Source: Cecembia calidifontis
GTDB taxonomy: Bacteria; Bacteroidota; Bacteroidia; Cytophagales; Cyclobacteriaceae
Length of the DNA stretch: 64,000 nucleotides
Direction of reading: 5' to 3'
Assembly: GCF_004216715.1 (NCBI RefSeq)
Contig: NZ_SGXG01000001.1
Location: 992,001 to 1,056,000 of the forward strand
The position numbers and the translations under genes were made by a program. This document shows positions 8,469 to 17,011 of the stretch, one piece after another (within the stretch, counting starts at the first letter, position 1; the number at the start of each line of letters is the position of its first letter). The notes beneath the pieces were generated by a model. It made no database searches. It was not told the DNA's origin and saw nothing but the letters and a program-made list of their open reading frames with translations.

Positions 8469-9644
8469 ATGGAAGCATACATCATAAACGGATATAGATC
8501 AGCGGTAGGGAAGGCCAAAAAAGGTGGTTTTAGGTTCTACCGTCCGGATGACCTAGCAGCAGATGTGATCAAGCATCTGGTGGCCAACACCCCTGGCCTG
8601 GAGGCCAAAATGGTAGACGACCTCATCGTCGGTAATGCCATCCCCGAAGCCGAACAGGGCATGCAAATGGGAAGGATGATTTCACTCCTTGCCTTGGGCA
8701 TTGAAAACCCGGGATTCATCATCAACCGCTATTGTGGTTCTGGTCTGGAAGCCATTGCCCTAGCGGTAGGTAAAATCAAGGCCGGAATGGCCGATTGCAT
8801 CATCGCCGGTGGTACAGAGTCCATGTCCCTCTTGCCTATGATGGGCTACAAGACGGCACTCAACTGGAAAATTGCCTCCCAAACGCCAGACTACTACCTG
8901 AGCATGGGTTTGACCGCCGAGGAACTGGCCAAAGATTACGGCATCACCCGTGAGCAGTCAGATGAATTTTCAGTCAGGTCCCATGACAGGGCTTTGGCTG
9001 CGATCGCTGCGGGAAAGTTCAAGGATGAAATCGTACCGGTAGAAGTGGAAGAAACCTACCTGGATGAAAAAGGAAAAAGAAAAACCAGAAAGTTTGTCGT
9101 GGATACCGATGAAGGTCCTAGGGCAGGAACTTCTCTGGAAGGTTTGGCTGCATTGAAACCAGCCTTTAAGATGAATGGTCAGGTAACTGCAGGTAACTCT
9201 TCACAGACTTCAGATGGAGCAGCCTTTGTGGTGGTGATGTCCGAAAGGCTGGTGAAGCAGCTCAATTTGGAGCCTATTGCCCGCATGATGTCTTATTCTG
9301 TAGCTGGTGTGGAACCTCGCATCATGGGTATTGGTCCTAAGGAAGCTGTTCCAAAAGCATTGAAGCAGGCAGGATTGACCTTGGACAAGATCGATCTGAT
9401 CGAACTCAATGAGGCATTTGCGGCACAGGCTTTGGCAGTGATCAAGTCACTCGATATGGATATCGACAAAGTTAACGTCAACGGCGGTGCAGTAGCTCTT
9501 GGCCATCCACTGGGATGTACAGGAGCCAAACTCTCCGTGCAGCTTTTCAACGAACTCCGCAGACAGAACAAGAAGTACGGCATGGTGACCGCTTGCGTCG
9601 GAGGAGGACAGGGAGTTGCTGGGATTTTTGAGTTATTAAGGTAG
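8469..9644 (+). CDS. fadA: Acetyl-CoA acyltransferase (3-ketoacyl-CoA thiolase)
   Basis: 391 residues, the full thiolase length. The acyl-accepting Cys lies in NRYCGSGLEAIA, the His in GGAVALGHPLGCTGAK, and the second catalytic Cys in MVTACVGGGQG. It carries out the thiolytic cleavage step of beta-oxidation. Its neighbours fadN and fadE supply the preceding steps, giving the fadNAE gene order. Start at ATG 8469, directly preceding the conserved EAYIINGYRSAVGK strand. Confidence 0.93.
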   Translation: MEAYIINGYRSAVGKAKKGGFRFYRPDDLAADVIKHLVANTPGLEAKMVDDLIVGNAIPEAEQGMQMGRMISLLALGIENPGFIINRYCGSGLEAIALAVGKIKAGMADCIIAGGTESMSLLPMMGYKTALNWKIASQTPDYYLSMGLTAEELAKDYGITREQSDEFSVRSHDRALAAIAAGKFKDEIVPVEVEETYLDEKGKRKTRKFVVDTDEGPRAGTSLEGLAALKPAFKMNGQVTAGNSSQTSDGAAFVVVMSERLVKQLNLEPIARMMSYSVAGVEPRIMGIGPKEAVPKALKQAGLTLDKIDLIELNEAFAAQALAVIKSLDMDIDKVNVNGGAVALGHPLGCTGAKLSVQLFNELRRQNKKYGMVTACVGGGQGVAGIFELLR

Positions 9645-9706
9645 ACGTAAGACATGAGACGCAAGACGCAAGACTGGTTTCACGCCAGTACTTACGTCTT
9701 GCGGAA
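9645..9706. repeat. Left flank repeats of four-helix-bundle unit 2
   Basis: Repeats of GACGCAAGAC begin immediately after the fadA stop. The inverse (GTCTTGCGTC and GTCTTTTGTC) recurs at 10160-10195, so the second four-helix-bundle unit is bracketed the same way as unit 1. Confidence 0.55.
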
Positions 9707-9781
9707 AATGTCACGTTTCATTTAGAATTTGTTTTCACAAGTAAATTTTAAATCTTTTTGTAAAACCTAAAATTTTATGCC

Positions 9782-10138
9782 ATGCATAACTACAAAGAGC
9801 TGAATGTTTGGAAAAGAGGAATCAAATTGACAACGGAGATTTATAAGATTTCTCAACTTTTTCCCAATTAAGAAAGGTTTGGACTTACTTCTCAAATGAG
9901 AAGAAGTGCAGTATCGGTTCCTTCCTATGTTGCAGAAGGCGCAGGAAGGAGAACAGACGGAGAGTTTGTAAATTTCTTAGGTATCGCTCATGGGTCTATT
10001 TGTGAATTGGAAACACAGCTTTATGTAGCCTTTGAATTGGGATATATTGAAGAAAAAAAATTTATTAATGTCACATCAGAGCTTACAGAAATTCAAAAAA
10101 TGCTTTATTCTCTAATACTAAAATTTGAAAAAAAATGA
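9782..10138 (+). pseudogene. Four-helix-bundle (S23/IVS family) gene with an internal stop
   Basis: Starting at ATG 9782 the frame reads MHNYKELNVWKRGIKLTTEI, then meets TAA at 9869-9871 where family members have an acidic or lysine codon (FPN-stop-ERFGLTSQ). After the stop the same frame continues with TSQMRRSAVSVPSYVAEGAG and ELETQ to 10138. A single nonsense change therefore interrupts an otherwise intact gene of about 118 codons. It sits between fadA and fadE and is flanked by inverted GACGCAAGAC-type repeats. A shorter protein from ATG 9896 is possible but would lack helix 1. Confidence 0.8.
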
Positions 10139-10200
10139 TCGTAAGTCTGTAGGACGGAGCTTGTCTTTTGTCTTGCGTCTTTTGTCTAAAGTCTAAAAAC
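10139..10200. repeat. Right flank repeats of four-helix-bundle unit 2
   Basis: Contains GTCTTTTGTCTTGCGTCTTT and GTCTAAAGTC, inverse to 9645-9706. A frame from 10168 into fadE runs through this repeat, so the fadE start is placed after it. Confidence 0.5.
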
Positions 10201-12000
10201 ATGAACACTGCAACAAAAAAATCAATCAACGGGGGTGAATTCCTGATCAGGGAAACAGAAGCCCAGGACATCTTCATTTTTGAAGAATTCAATGAAGAGC
10301 AGAAAATGATGGCTCAGGCCTGTCAGGATTTTATCGATACGGAAATCACGCCGAAAGTCGAGGAAATTGACAGCATGAAGCATCCTGAGTTGGTGCCTTC
10401 CATTTTTAAGAAGGCCGGTGAATTGGGACTCTTGGGTATTTCCGTACCTGAGGAGTACGGGGGTATGGGCATGAGCTTCAATACTTCTATGTTGATCGCT
10501 GACATCATCGGAGCGGCCGGATCATTTTCCACCACTTATGGTGCACATACAGGAATCGGTACCCTGCCTATTCTCTACTATGGAACGGAGGAGCAGAAAT
10601 CCAAATATTTGCCAAAATTGGCTACAGGAGAGTGGGCAGCCTGTTACTGCTTGACCGAGCCGGATGCGGGGTCCGATGCCAACAGCGGCAAGACCAAAGC
10701 GGTATTGTCAGCAGATGGCAAGCACTATGTGATCAATGGACAGAAGATGTGGATTTCCAATGCGGGATTTGCGGACCTATTTATTGTCTTTGCCAAAATT
10801 GATAATGACAAAAATCTCACCGCCTTCATTGTAGAAAAGACATTCGGAGGCATCACCATGAACGAGGAAGAGAAAAAGATGGGCATCAAAGGTTCATCCA
10901 CCCGTCAGGTTTTCTTCAATGACTGCAAGGTGCCGGTTGAGAACATGCTTTCCGAAAGGGGCAACGGTTTCAAGATTGCCGTAAACATACTGAACATAGG
11001 CCGTATCAAACTGGGTGCTGGTGTATTGGGTGGCTGTAGGTCTGTGGCTTCCCTTGCCATCAAGTATTCTTCAGAAAGAAAACAGTTTGGCGTATCCATC
11101 AACACCTTTGGGGCCATCAAGCAGAAGTTGGCAGAGATGGCTGTCAGGACTTATGCCTGTGAGGCCTTGTGCTATAGGGCAGGTCAGGACATTGAAGATA
11201 GGATGGCTGCATTGGCGGCTGAGGGAATGCCGGATGCCGAGGCCAAATTGAAAGCCTTGGAGCAGTTTGCCATTGAAGCGGCGATTGCCAAGGTGCATGG
11301 TTCAGAGGTATTGGATTATGTGGTAGATCAGGGTGTACAGGTTTATGGAGGTATGGGCTACTCTGCTGATGCCCCCATGGAGCGAGCTTACAGAGATGCC
11401 AGGATTTCCCGAATTTATGAAGGCACCAATGAGATCAATAGGATGTTGATGGTGGGCATGTTGTTGAAGCGTGCGATGAAAGGTGAAATCAATTTGTTTG
11501 AGCCGGCGATGGCTGTAGCCAATGAACTGACTTCCGTGCCAAGCTTTGAGACCATTGATACTTCCGAGTTGTTTGCCGCTGAAAAGGAGGTCATCAAAAA
11601 ACTGAAGAAAGTTTTTCTGATGGTTGGAGGAAAGGCTGCCATGGCTTTGGCCGATAAGATCGAGTCCGAGCAGGAAGTGATGATGAACCTGGCAGATGTA
11701 ATGATCGAAATTTATGCAGCGGAGTCTGCCATCCTGAGAACTGAAAAACTGGTATCCATGAGGGGTGCAGAAGCTTGCGGACCACAGATTGCTATGGCCC
11801 AGGTATATTTATTTGAGGCTGTTGAAAAAATCCAGACAGCAGCCAAGGAAGCAATAGCTGCTTTTGCCAAGGGAGATGAGCAGAAGGTAATGCTGATGGG
11901 TCTGAAGCGCTTCACGAAGGCAGACTTGGTGAATACCAAAGAGCTGAGAAGACAGATTGCGGACTATATGATTGAGAAAGGGAAGTATCCGTTTTCCTGA
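10201..12000 (+). CDS. fadE: Acyl-CoA dehydrogenase
   Basis: 599 residues, longer than the 380-residue short type, with the C-terminal extension seen in Bacillus FadE. Visible are the FAD/substrate segment CYCLTEPDAGSDANSGKTKA, the middle beta domain KMWISNAGFADLF, and RIYEGTNEINR, whose Glu is the catalytic base position of medium-chain enzymes. It performs the first oxidation step of beta-oxidation. The start at 10201 excludes the upstream repeat. It is followed by a perfect inverted repeat and a rho-independent terminator, so it ends the fad cluster. Confidence 0.93.
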   Translation: MNTATKKSINGGEFLIRETEAQDIFIFEEFNEEQKMMAQACQDFIDTEITPKVEEIDSMKHPELVPSIFKKAGELGLLGISVPEEYGGMGMSFNTSMLIADIIGAAGSFSTTYGAHTGIGTLPILYYGTEEQKSKYLPKLATGEWAACYCLTEPDAGSDANSGKTKAVLSADGKHYVINGQKMWISNAGFADLFIVFAKIDNDKNLTAFIVEKTFGGITMNEEEKKMGIKGSSTRQVFFNDCKVPVENMLSERGNGFKIAVNILNIGRIKLGAGVLGGCRSVASLAIKYSSERKQFGVSINTFGAIKQKLAEMAVRTYACEALCYRAGQDIEDRMAALAAEGMPDAEAKLKALEQFAIEAAIAKVHGSEVLDYVVDQGVQVYGGMGYSADAPMERAYRDARISRIYEGTNEINRMLMVGMLLKRAMKGEINLFEPAMAVANELTSVPSFETIDTSELFAAEKEVIKKLKKVFLMVGGKAAMALADKIESEQEVMMNLADVMIEIYAAESAILRTEKLVSMRGAEACGPQIAMAQVYLFEAVEKIQTAAKEAIAAFAKGDEQKVMLMGLKRFTKADLVNTKELRRQIADYMIEKGKYPFS

Positions 12001-12013
12001 TTGAAGATGAAGG

Positions 12014-12045
12014 AACTTTTCCAAAGTTTAGAACTTTGGAAAAGT
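12014..12045 (+). terminator. Inverted repeat after fadE
   Basis: Arms AACTTTTCCAAAGTT and AACTTTGGAAAAGT pair around a 3-nt loop TAG. No T-run follows directly. It probably protects the 3' end or works together with the terminator 13 bp downstream. Confidence 0.6.
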
Positions 12046-12057
12046 ATTATCATTTAC

Positions 12058-12084
12058 AGCCCCTGAGGAATCGGGGGCTTTTTT
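12058..12084 (+). terminator. Rho-independent terminator of the fad cluster
   Basis: AGCCCC and GGGGCT arms with a 10-nt loop, followed by a run of six T. It separates the backbone operon from the array recombinase gene. Confidence 0.85.
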
Positions 12085-12178
12085 GATGGAATTCAATTTA
12101 ATCGGATAAGTTAATTGGGAAGTTTTTTAGGTAGTTAATCAAAGCTTAAATTCAAGCAGATTTTTCATTAGCATTTTT

Positions 12179-13285
12179 ATGAAGAAGCTGGTTTTGAAAA
12201 ATGACTGGATGGGGAAGGAGCCTATTATTAGGATTGAATTTCCCTATGATTTTGAGTTGAAGGAATATGTCAAGCAATTCCCGGGCTGTAGCTGGGATAC
12301 CAAGAAGAAAGTGTGGTGGGTAACATACGAAGATAGTATGTTGTCAGCATTGCTTCAGTATTTCAAAGGGAAAGCCTGGTTGGATTACAGTGAGTTGAAG
12401 AAGGTGGAGATACCCAAAAAATTTGCTACTCTCCCTGAATTGGATGTTTTTTTGAAAGAAGAAATCAGCAAGTTTGAGGATTGGATGCGAAATAAGCGGT
12501 ATTCAGAATCTACGATAAAAAACTATAAAGGTGGTTTGGCTTTATTTTTTAGATTCACAGGAAACAAGAGCCCGGATATTATTACTAATGAGGATTTGGA
12601 AAGCTTTCATAAAAATTATATAATTAGGAGGAAATTCTCCGCTTCATTTCAGTCGCTGATTATTAATGCTGTGAAGCTTTATTTTTCAAACAGGTTAAAA
12701 AAGAACTTAGATCCTAAGGGAATTGAGCGACCAAAAAATCCAAGGATTTTGCCTCATGTTTTGAGTAAAGAAGAAGTGAAGCGGATATTGGAAGTCCATC
12801 AGAATGTGAAACACCGGGCAATGTTATCGTTAATCTATGCCTGCGGTCTTCGGAGGTCTGAACTGTTAAATATCAAGATAAGGGATATTGATACCAATAG
12901 GGGTATGTTGCTTATAAGGGAGGGAAAAGGAAAAAAAGACAGGATGGTACCTTTAAGTGGAAGGATTTTGGAACTTTTGAGGGAGTATTACAAATATGAA
13001 AAGCCGAAGGAGTATTTATTTGAGGGGGAAACCATAGGTTCAAAATACAGTGAAGGAAGTTTGCAGAAAGTGTTAAAGACTGCCTTGCAGAAAGCTGGGA
13101 TCGGTAAACCAGTTACACTTCATTGGTTAAGACACAGTTATGCGACGCATCTACTGGAAAGTGGCACAGATTTGAGATATATTCAGGAGTTGTTGGGACA
13201 CAAGTCCAGTAAGACCACCGAGATCTATACACATGTCAGTCAAAAGAGTCTTGGGAGGATCAAAAGTCCTTTTGACGATTTATAA
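12179..13285 (+). CDS. Tyrosine recombinase of the cassette array (integron-integrase-like)
   Basis: 368 residues. Catalytic residues are visible: Arg225 in CGLRRSELL, Lys in EGKGKKDR, His315 and Arg318 in HWLRHSYATHLLESG, His341 in ELLGHKSS and Tyr350 in EIYTHV. It ends in RIKSPFDDL, closely resembling the VRSPLDxL tail of IntI proteins and absent from typical XerC/D. Yet the stretch between EGKGKKDR and HWLRH is short, so the IntI-specific extra insertion is missing. Residues 1-90 form an added domain with FPYDFELKEYVKQFPG and WDTKKKVWWV, resembling the HARP motif of annealing helicases. A core-binding SAM-like domain follows (about 95-180). The first cassette begins 75 bp after its stop, and the cassettes run in the same orientation. 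Catalysing cassette insertion and excision is inferred. Confidence 0.85.
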   Translation: MKKLVLKNDWMGKEPIIRIEFPYDFELKEYVKQFPGCSWDTKKKVWWVTYEDSMLSALLQYFKGKAWLDYSELKKVEIPKKFATLPELDVFLKEEISKFEDWMRNKRYSESTIKNYKGGLALFFRFTGNKSPDIITNEDLESFHKNYIIRRKFSASFQSLIINAVKLYFSNRLKKNLDPKGIERPKNPRILPHVLSKEEVKRILEVHQNVKHRAMLSLIYACGLRRSELLNIKIRDIDTNRGMLLIREGKGKKDRMVPLSGRILELLREYYKYEKPKEYLFEGETIGSKYSEGSLQKVLKTALQKAGIGKPVTLHWLRHSYATHLLESGTDLRYIQELLGHKSSKTTEIYTHVSQKSLGRIKSPFDDL

Positions 13286-13366
13286 ATAAAGAACACCAAA
13301 GGTATATCTATTTATAAAATTTGGTTACATAGATGCACCAAAGGTTTATAAATAAACAAGTTACAG
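13279..13366 (+). other. Candidate attI site
   Basis: It lies between the recombinase stop and the first base of cassette 1. Two pairs of direct repeats occur: TTTATAAATAAA at 13279-13290 and 13345-13356, and CACCAAAGGT at 13294-13303 and 13336-13345. The sequence then reads AAACAAG^TTACAGGC, with the crossover expected between 13360 and 13361. The paired repeats are good candidates for recombinase binding sites, like DR1/DR2 in attI1. The junction is fixed by the matching GCCTGTAAC at the end of cassette 1 (16121-16129). Confidence 0.7.
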
Positions 13367-13423
13367 GCAAGTGCTACGGACGTGCTAAAATTGAACATTC
13401 GTGCCATCTATGCCGTTTTAATA

Positions 13424-14852
13424 GACACTATCCCGATAAGTGTGTAAACTTCAAATTATGGTTTTATTGTCAGGTATCAAGAAGCCTGACCCTATCACCA
13501 AATATAAGCAGGAAACTGTTAAGAATAGCTCCCCAGTCTCTGATAGGCATAGTCCATTTTTTCGATGCTTCTCTTGCAGCCAGGAAAACAGACTTCATTA
13601 CGGCATCATCTGTCGGGAAAGAGAGCTTGTTTTTGGTGTATTTTCTGATCTTTCCATTGAGATTTTCAATCAGGTTGGTGGTATAGATGATTTTACGGAT
13701 TTCAGCCGGGTAATCGAAGAAAACGGTGAGTTCATCCCAGTTGTCCCTCCAGCTTTTGATGGCATAAGCGTATTTGGATTCCCATTTTTTGGCAAAATCG
13801 TTCAGGGCAGCCCAAGCAGCATCTTTTGTAGGGGCGGTATAAATTTCCTTCATATCCCTTGTAAACGCCCTGCGGTCTTTCCATGCGACATATCTACATG
13901 CGTTTCTGATCTGGTGGACGACACATATCTGAGTGACTGATTGGGGGAATGAAGCTTTTATCGTATCAGTAAACCCGTTCAGGTTGTCAGTTGCCGTTAT
14001 GAGAATATCTTCAACCCCTCTGGCTTTCAGGTCGGTGAGTACCCCCATCCAGAAAGCCGAAGATTCATTCTTGCCAAGCCAAAGGCCTAGGATCTCTTTA
14101 AGGCCGTTAGTTCTGAGGCCAACGGCAATATAAACGGTCTTGTTGACCACTTTGGAGTTCTCCCTGACTTTGAAGGATATACCATCCATCCAAACGATCA
14201 GGTATACAGGGTCAAGCGGCCTGTTTCTCCATGCAACAATATCCTCCGCTACGGCACCGGTAACCCTTGAGATGGTGGAGGAGGAAACATTGATGTCATA
14301 AAGCTCCCGGATCTGTTCTTCGATGTCCTGGTTTGACATTCCCTTGGCATACATGGAAATGATCACGTTTTCAACGCCCTCCGCCATGCTTCTGCGTTTG
14401 GGCACAAGGGCAGGCTCAAAGCTGCCGTCCCTGTCTCTTGGGACTCTGATTTCAGCTTCCCCAAATGTGTTTTTTATTGTTTTGGTGGAATAGCCGTTCC
14501 TTGAATTGGGATTATCGGAATTCTGATGCTTTTCATAGCCAAGATGGGCATCCAGCTCGCCTTCAAGCATTTTCTCAACGGCTCTTTTCTGAAGCTGTTG
14601 AAGGAAGGAATTAAGCTCCCCGGCAGTCCTGAACTGCTTGAGGAAGTCATCATTTAGGAGATCTTCTTTTTTCATTTTTGTAATCTGTGTGTTATAAAGG
14701 TAAGAAATTGTCCACACACAGACCGGGGGGCGCCTACCGCGGGTTCCTCAAATTCCCTGTGCGATTTCTTCTAAATCACACAGAGAATTTCGAGGTTTAA
14801 CTTTAACTTCGTAAGTAGTGAAACCAACTTACACAGTTTGTGTCATAGTCCC
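13424..14852 (-). mobile_element. IS256-family insertion sequence, copy 1
   Basis: 1429 bp, bounded by an 8-bp target duplication TTTTAATA (13416-13423 and 14853-14860). Terminal repeats are imperfect: GACACTATCCCGATAAGTGT and, on the other strand, GGGACTATGACACAAACTGT. Sequence is the same as copy 2 at 48549-49977. It inserted in the last codons of the C5 methyltransferase gene of cassette 1. Confidence 0.92.
13470..14675 (-). CDS. IS256-family transposase
   Basis: 401 residues from MKKEDLLNDDF (an upstream in-frame start at 14717 adds 14 residues and is less likely). Mutator-type features: the N-terminal KRAVEKMLEGELDAHLGY, a DDE core with VWMDGISFKVRE, TATDNLNGFTDTIKASFP, and the C-terminal YTTNLIENLNGKIRKYTKN. 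It catalyses transposition of the element. An identical copy lies at 48595-49800. Confidence 0.95.
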   Translation of the reverse strand: MKKEDLLNDDFLKQFRTAGELNSFLQQLQKRAVEKMLEGELDAHLGYEKHQNSDNPNSRNGYSTKTIKNTFGEAEIRVPRDRDGSFEPALVPKRRSMAEGVENVIISMYAKGMSNQDIEEQIRELYDINVSSSTISRVTGAVAEDIVAWRNRPLDPVYLIVWMDGISFKVRENSKVVNKTVYIAVGLRTNGLKEILGLWLGKNESSAFWMGVLTDLKARGVEDILITATDNLNGFTDTIKASFPQSVTQICVVHQIRNACRYVAWKDRRAFTRDMKEIYTAPTKDAAWAALNDFAKKWESKYAYAIKSWRDNWDELTVFFDYPAEIRKIIYTTNLIENLNGKIRKYTKNKLSFPTDDAVMKSVFLAAREASKKWTMPIRDWGAILNSFLLIFGDRVRLLDT

Positions 14853-16089
14853 TTTTAATAATTTTTTTTCCCTCGCTCTTTGGCTTTTGCAAAGCCATAA
14901 AGGAAAAGATATGTGCAATAACATCAACCGTCCATCCATTACCTAACATTCTATACCGTTGTGTGTCGCTTACTATACTTGTATATCCATCAGGCACAGT
15001 TTGCAGTCGTTCACATTCGGTTGGTGTTAATCGTCTTATTTTCATTCCTTGCTCCAAAATAGCGTGTGTTCCGCAACTCATTTGAGCCATCAAAGCAGGG
15101 CTTATTCCATCAATATCGTAAACTCTGTTTTGTTGGTATGGTTGGCATCCGTTGCTTTCGGTGCTTTGGTTTAGTTGCATTACCAAATTATCCTTTTGAA
15201 CACTTGTAAGGCAATTTGTTTTACCGTCATATCGTGGCTCAAGCATTTGTTCGGTGTTCAATCCACTTTCACGGCTCTTTGGATTTTCGGGGTTTCGCTC
15301 TCTACTTGCCACAATTAAAGTGGTGCTATTATCAATACTAAACTTTGCACTTTGGTTTCCACAGGTTACTGTTCCGCTTTTGTCAGGGTTTATTTTTGGG
15401 TTTATTCCAATATCGCTTTTTCTTATTGCAGTTGCAATAGCTTTATCAGATAAGTAGTATTTATCCATTATATCACTTTCCAAAATATCACGAAGCAAAA
15501 TCCCTTTATCTTTCGGTTGTGGTATCATACATTGCATATCGCCAAATAATCCGTAAGGCTCGTTTGCAATGTTTGTCCAGTAAAGCCTTACCCTGTTTTG
15601 TGCTGATAGCAAAGCAGAGTTAATTTCAATCGGTGCAACTCCCATATACTTTGAAATGATTATTTCAAATTCCTTTTTCATCTTCACGTTTTCCAACATA
15701 AAGTAAGTAGGGTTGCACTCGTTTTTAAGTCGCACAAATTCAAAGAATAGTTTGCTTCGTGGGTCATCAAAGGCAAGTTGCTTTCCTGCAAATGAAAAAC
15801 CCTGACAAGGCGAACCACCTATAAGCAAATCAATCTTTGGCAAGTCTTTGGCAAATACTTTGGTTACATCACCAAGCTGTATTGTGTTCGGGAAATTGTG
15901 TTGCGTTACCTGAATGGCGTGTTTGTCTATTTCGGCTGCATAGTATTGTTTCACTTTTATTCCAAGTTTCTGCAATGCTATTTGTCCGCAACTCATTCCA
16001 TCAAACATCGATAACACAGTAATTCCTTCGGCTTCTGAAAAGCCGTTTTTGCCATCGCTCAAAAAATTATTAAAACTACTATTGTGCAT
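14803..16089 (-). CDS. C5-cytosine DNA methyltransferase, 3' end altered by IS insertion
   Basis: 428 residues as read. Motif I is LSMFDGMSCGQIAL, motif IV GGSPCQGFSFAGKQ with the catalytic Cys, motif VI LENVKMKKE, motif VIII QNRVRLYW and motif X RMLGNGWTVDVIAHIF, so the enzyme core is complete. The target-recognition region lies about residues 195-330. The IS256-type insertion replaces the native end: removing it gives IIKTA-stop, whereas the present frame adds about 17 residues from IS sequence. No endonuclease gene is in the cassette, so it acts alone (self-protection, anti-restriction or regulation). The sequence resembles phage-type orphan methyltransferases. Confidence 0.88.
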   Translation of the reverse strand: MHNSSFNNFLSDGKNGFSEAEGITVLSMFDGMSCGQIALQKLGIKVKQYYAAEIDKHAIQVTQHNFPNTIQLGDVTKVFAKDLPKIDLLIGGSPCQGFSFAGKQLAFDDPRSKLFFEFVRLKNECNPTYFMLENVKMKKEFEIIISKYMGVAPIEINSALLSAQNRVRLYWTNIANEPYGLFGDMQCMIPQPKDKGILLRDILESDIMDKYYLSDKAIATAIRKSDIGINPKINPDKSGTVTCGNQSAKFSIDNSTTLIVASRERNPENPKSRESGLNTEQMLEPRYDGKTNCLTSVQKDNLVMQLNQSTESNGCQPYQQNRVYDIDGISPALMAQMSCGTHAILEQGMKIRRLTPTECERLQTVPDGYTSIVSDTQRYRMLGNGWTVDVIAHIFSFMALQKPKSEGKKIIKRDYDTNCVSWFHYLRS

Positions 16090-16120
16090 AATTGAAAGTT
16101 ATTGCTACTAAACCGCACCA

Positions 16121-16253
16121 GCCTGTAACACGGGTTTTACGCCAGTGGCGGTGCAGTGGTAAATTAAACATTTGTGCTTCTATCATCATTAGTGTTTATT
16201 TGAAAGTTTGTGCCTTGAAACGCCACCGAGCGTAAAGCCCGAAAACGTTAGCG
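16121..16253 (+). repeat. attC-like site A (end of cassette 1)
   Basis: R'' GCCTGTAAC; inner arms GGGTTTTACGCCAGTGGCGG and CGCCACCGAGCGTAAAGCCC; R' G^TTAGCG with the junction at 16247/16248. The loop contains the GTGCTTC motif. Confidence 0.8.
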
Positions 16254-16276
16254 GTAATTCTAAAAAAACGAGATAC

Positions 16277-16311
16277 ATTGAAAATTAAACTTATATAATT
16301 TTATAACTTTG
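16277..16311 (+). promoter_or_regulatory. Promoter of cassette 2 operon
   Basis: Exact -7 box TAACTTTG at 16304-16311 and a -33-like ATTG at 16277-16280; the start codon follows 20 bp later. The cassette therefore does not depend on an array promoter. Confidence 0.6.
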
Positions 16312-16330
16312 GAAAAAAGAACATAATAAA

Positions 16331-17011
16331 ATGACAATTGAAGAGTTTAAAACAAAATTTAAAGAAATTAAAAATAAAGGTTTTATTCCGACAACCCGTA
16401 AAGGACCAACAGGAATTGGGCATACTTTGGAAACTCATTTGGGCATTTTTGAAAATAATGATGCACACCCCGATATAGAAGGGGCTGAACTAAAAGCTCA
16501 TAGAACAAAAGGAAATAGCTTAATAACACTATTTACGTTTAATAATAAAGTTTGGAAGATGCCACCTCTTGAAGCTGTTAAAAAATATGGCAGTTTGGAT
16601 AAAGACGGGAGACAAGGTTTATATTACACAATGTCGCTTAAACCAAATAGCGCTGGACTTTTTCTGGATGTTCAAAAAACCGAAATTTCAGTAAGACATA
16701 TTTCAGGCGAAGTAATTGCTACTTGGCAATTACAAACATTAGCTGATAGATTTATGCAAAAAATGCCAGCTTTACTTTTTGTTTCTGCATTTACTGAGGA
16801 ACGTGATGGTATTGAATATTTCCATTTTTATAGAGCACAACTTATGAAAGGAACTTCTCCTGAATTATTGGCGGACCAATTTAGAGAAGAAAATATTCTT
16901 GTTGATTTAAGACTTCACGACAAAGGGACGATGGCACGCAATCACGGAACAGGATTTAGAACATATGAAGATAAATTACCTTTACTTTTTCAAAGCATAA
17001 TTGACCTATGA
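16331..17011 (+). CDS. MvaI/BcnI-family type II restriction endonuclease
   Basis: 226 residues. The segment GPTGIGHTLETHLGI, followed by HPDIEGAELKAHR, is characteristic of the MvaI/BcnI family, with an Asp and E-L-K forming the metal site. Family members cut CCWGG or CCSGG as monomers. It overlaps the following methyltransferase by 4 bp (ATGA), and that enzyme has an N4-cytosine motif of the M.MvaI type, so a CCWGG-like target is plausible but not proven. Confidence 0.85.
   Translation: MTIEEFKTKFKEIKNKGFIPTTRKGPTGIGHTLETHLGIFENNDAHPDIEGAELKAHRTKGNSLITLFTFNNKVWKMPPLEAVKKYGSLDKDGRQGLYYTMSLKPNSAGLFLDVQKTEISVRHISGEVIATWQLQTLADRFMQKMPALLFVSAFTEERDGIEYFHFYRAQLMKGTSPELLADQFREENILVDLRLHDKGTMARNHGTGFRTYEDKLPLLFQSIIDL

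Larger units (their letters stand above)
13361..16247 (+). mobile_element. Cassette 1: solitary C5 methyltransferase, interrupted by IS256-type element
   Basis: Starts TTACAGGC and ends in an attC whose R'' arm is GCCTGTAAC (8 bases complementary). Native length is about 1.45 kb once the insertion sequence and its target duplication are removed. The gene is on the minus strand, opposite to the usual cassette polarity. Confidence 0.75.

Noticed and set aside
13440..13940. Open frame opposite the IS256-type transposase (repeated at 48565-49065)
   Set aside because: Antisense shadow of a clearly recognised transposase; no family similarity.
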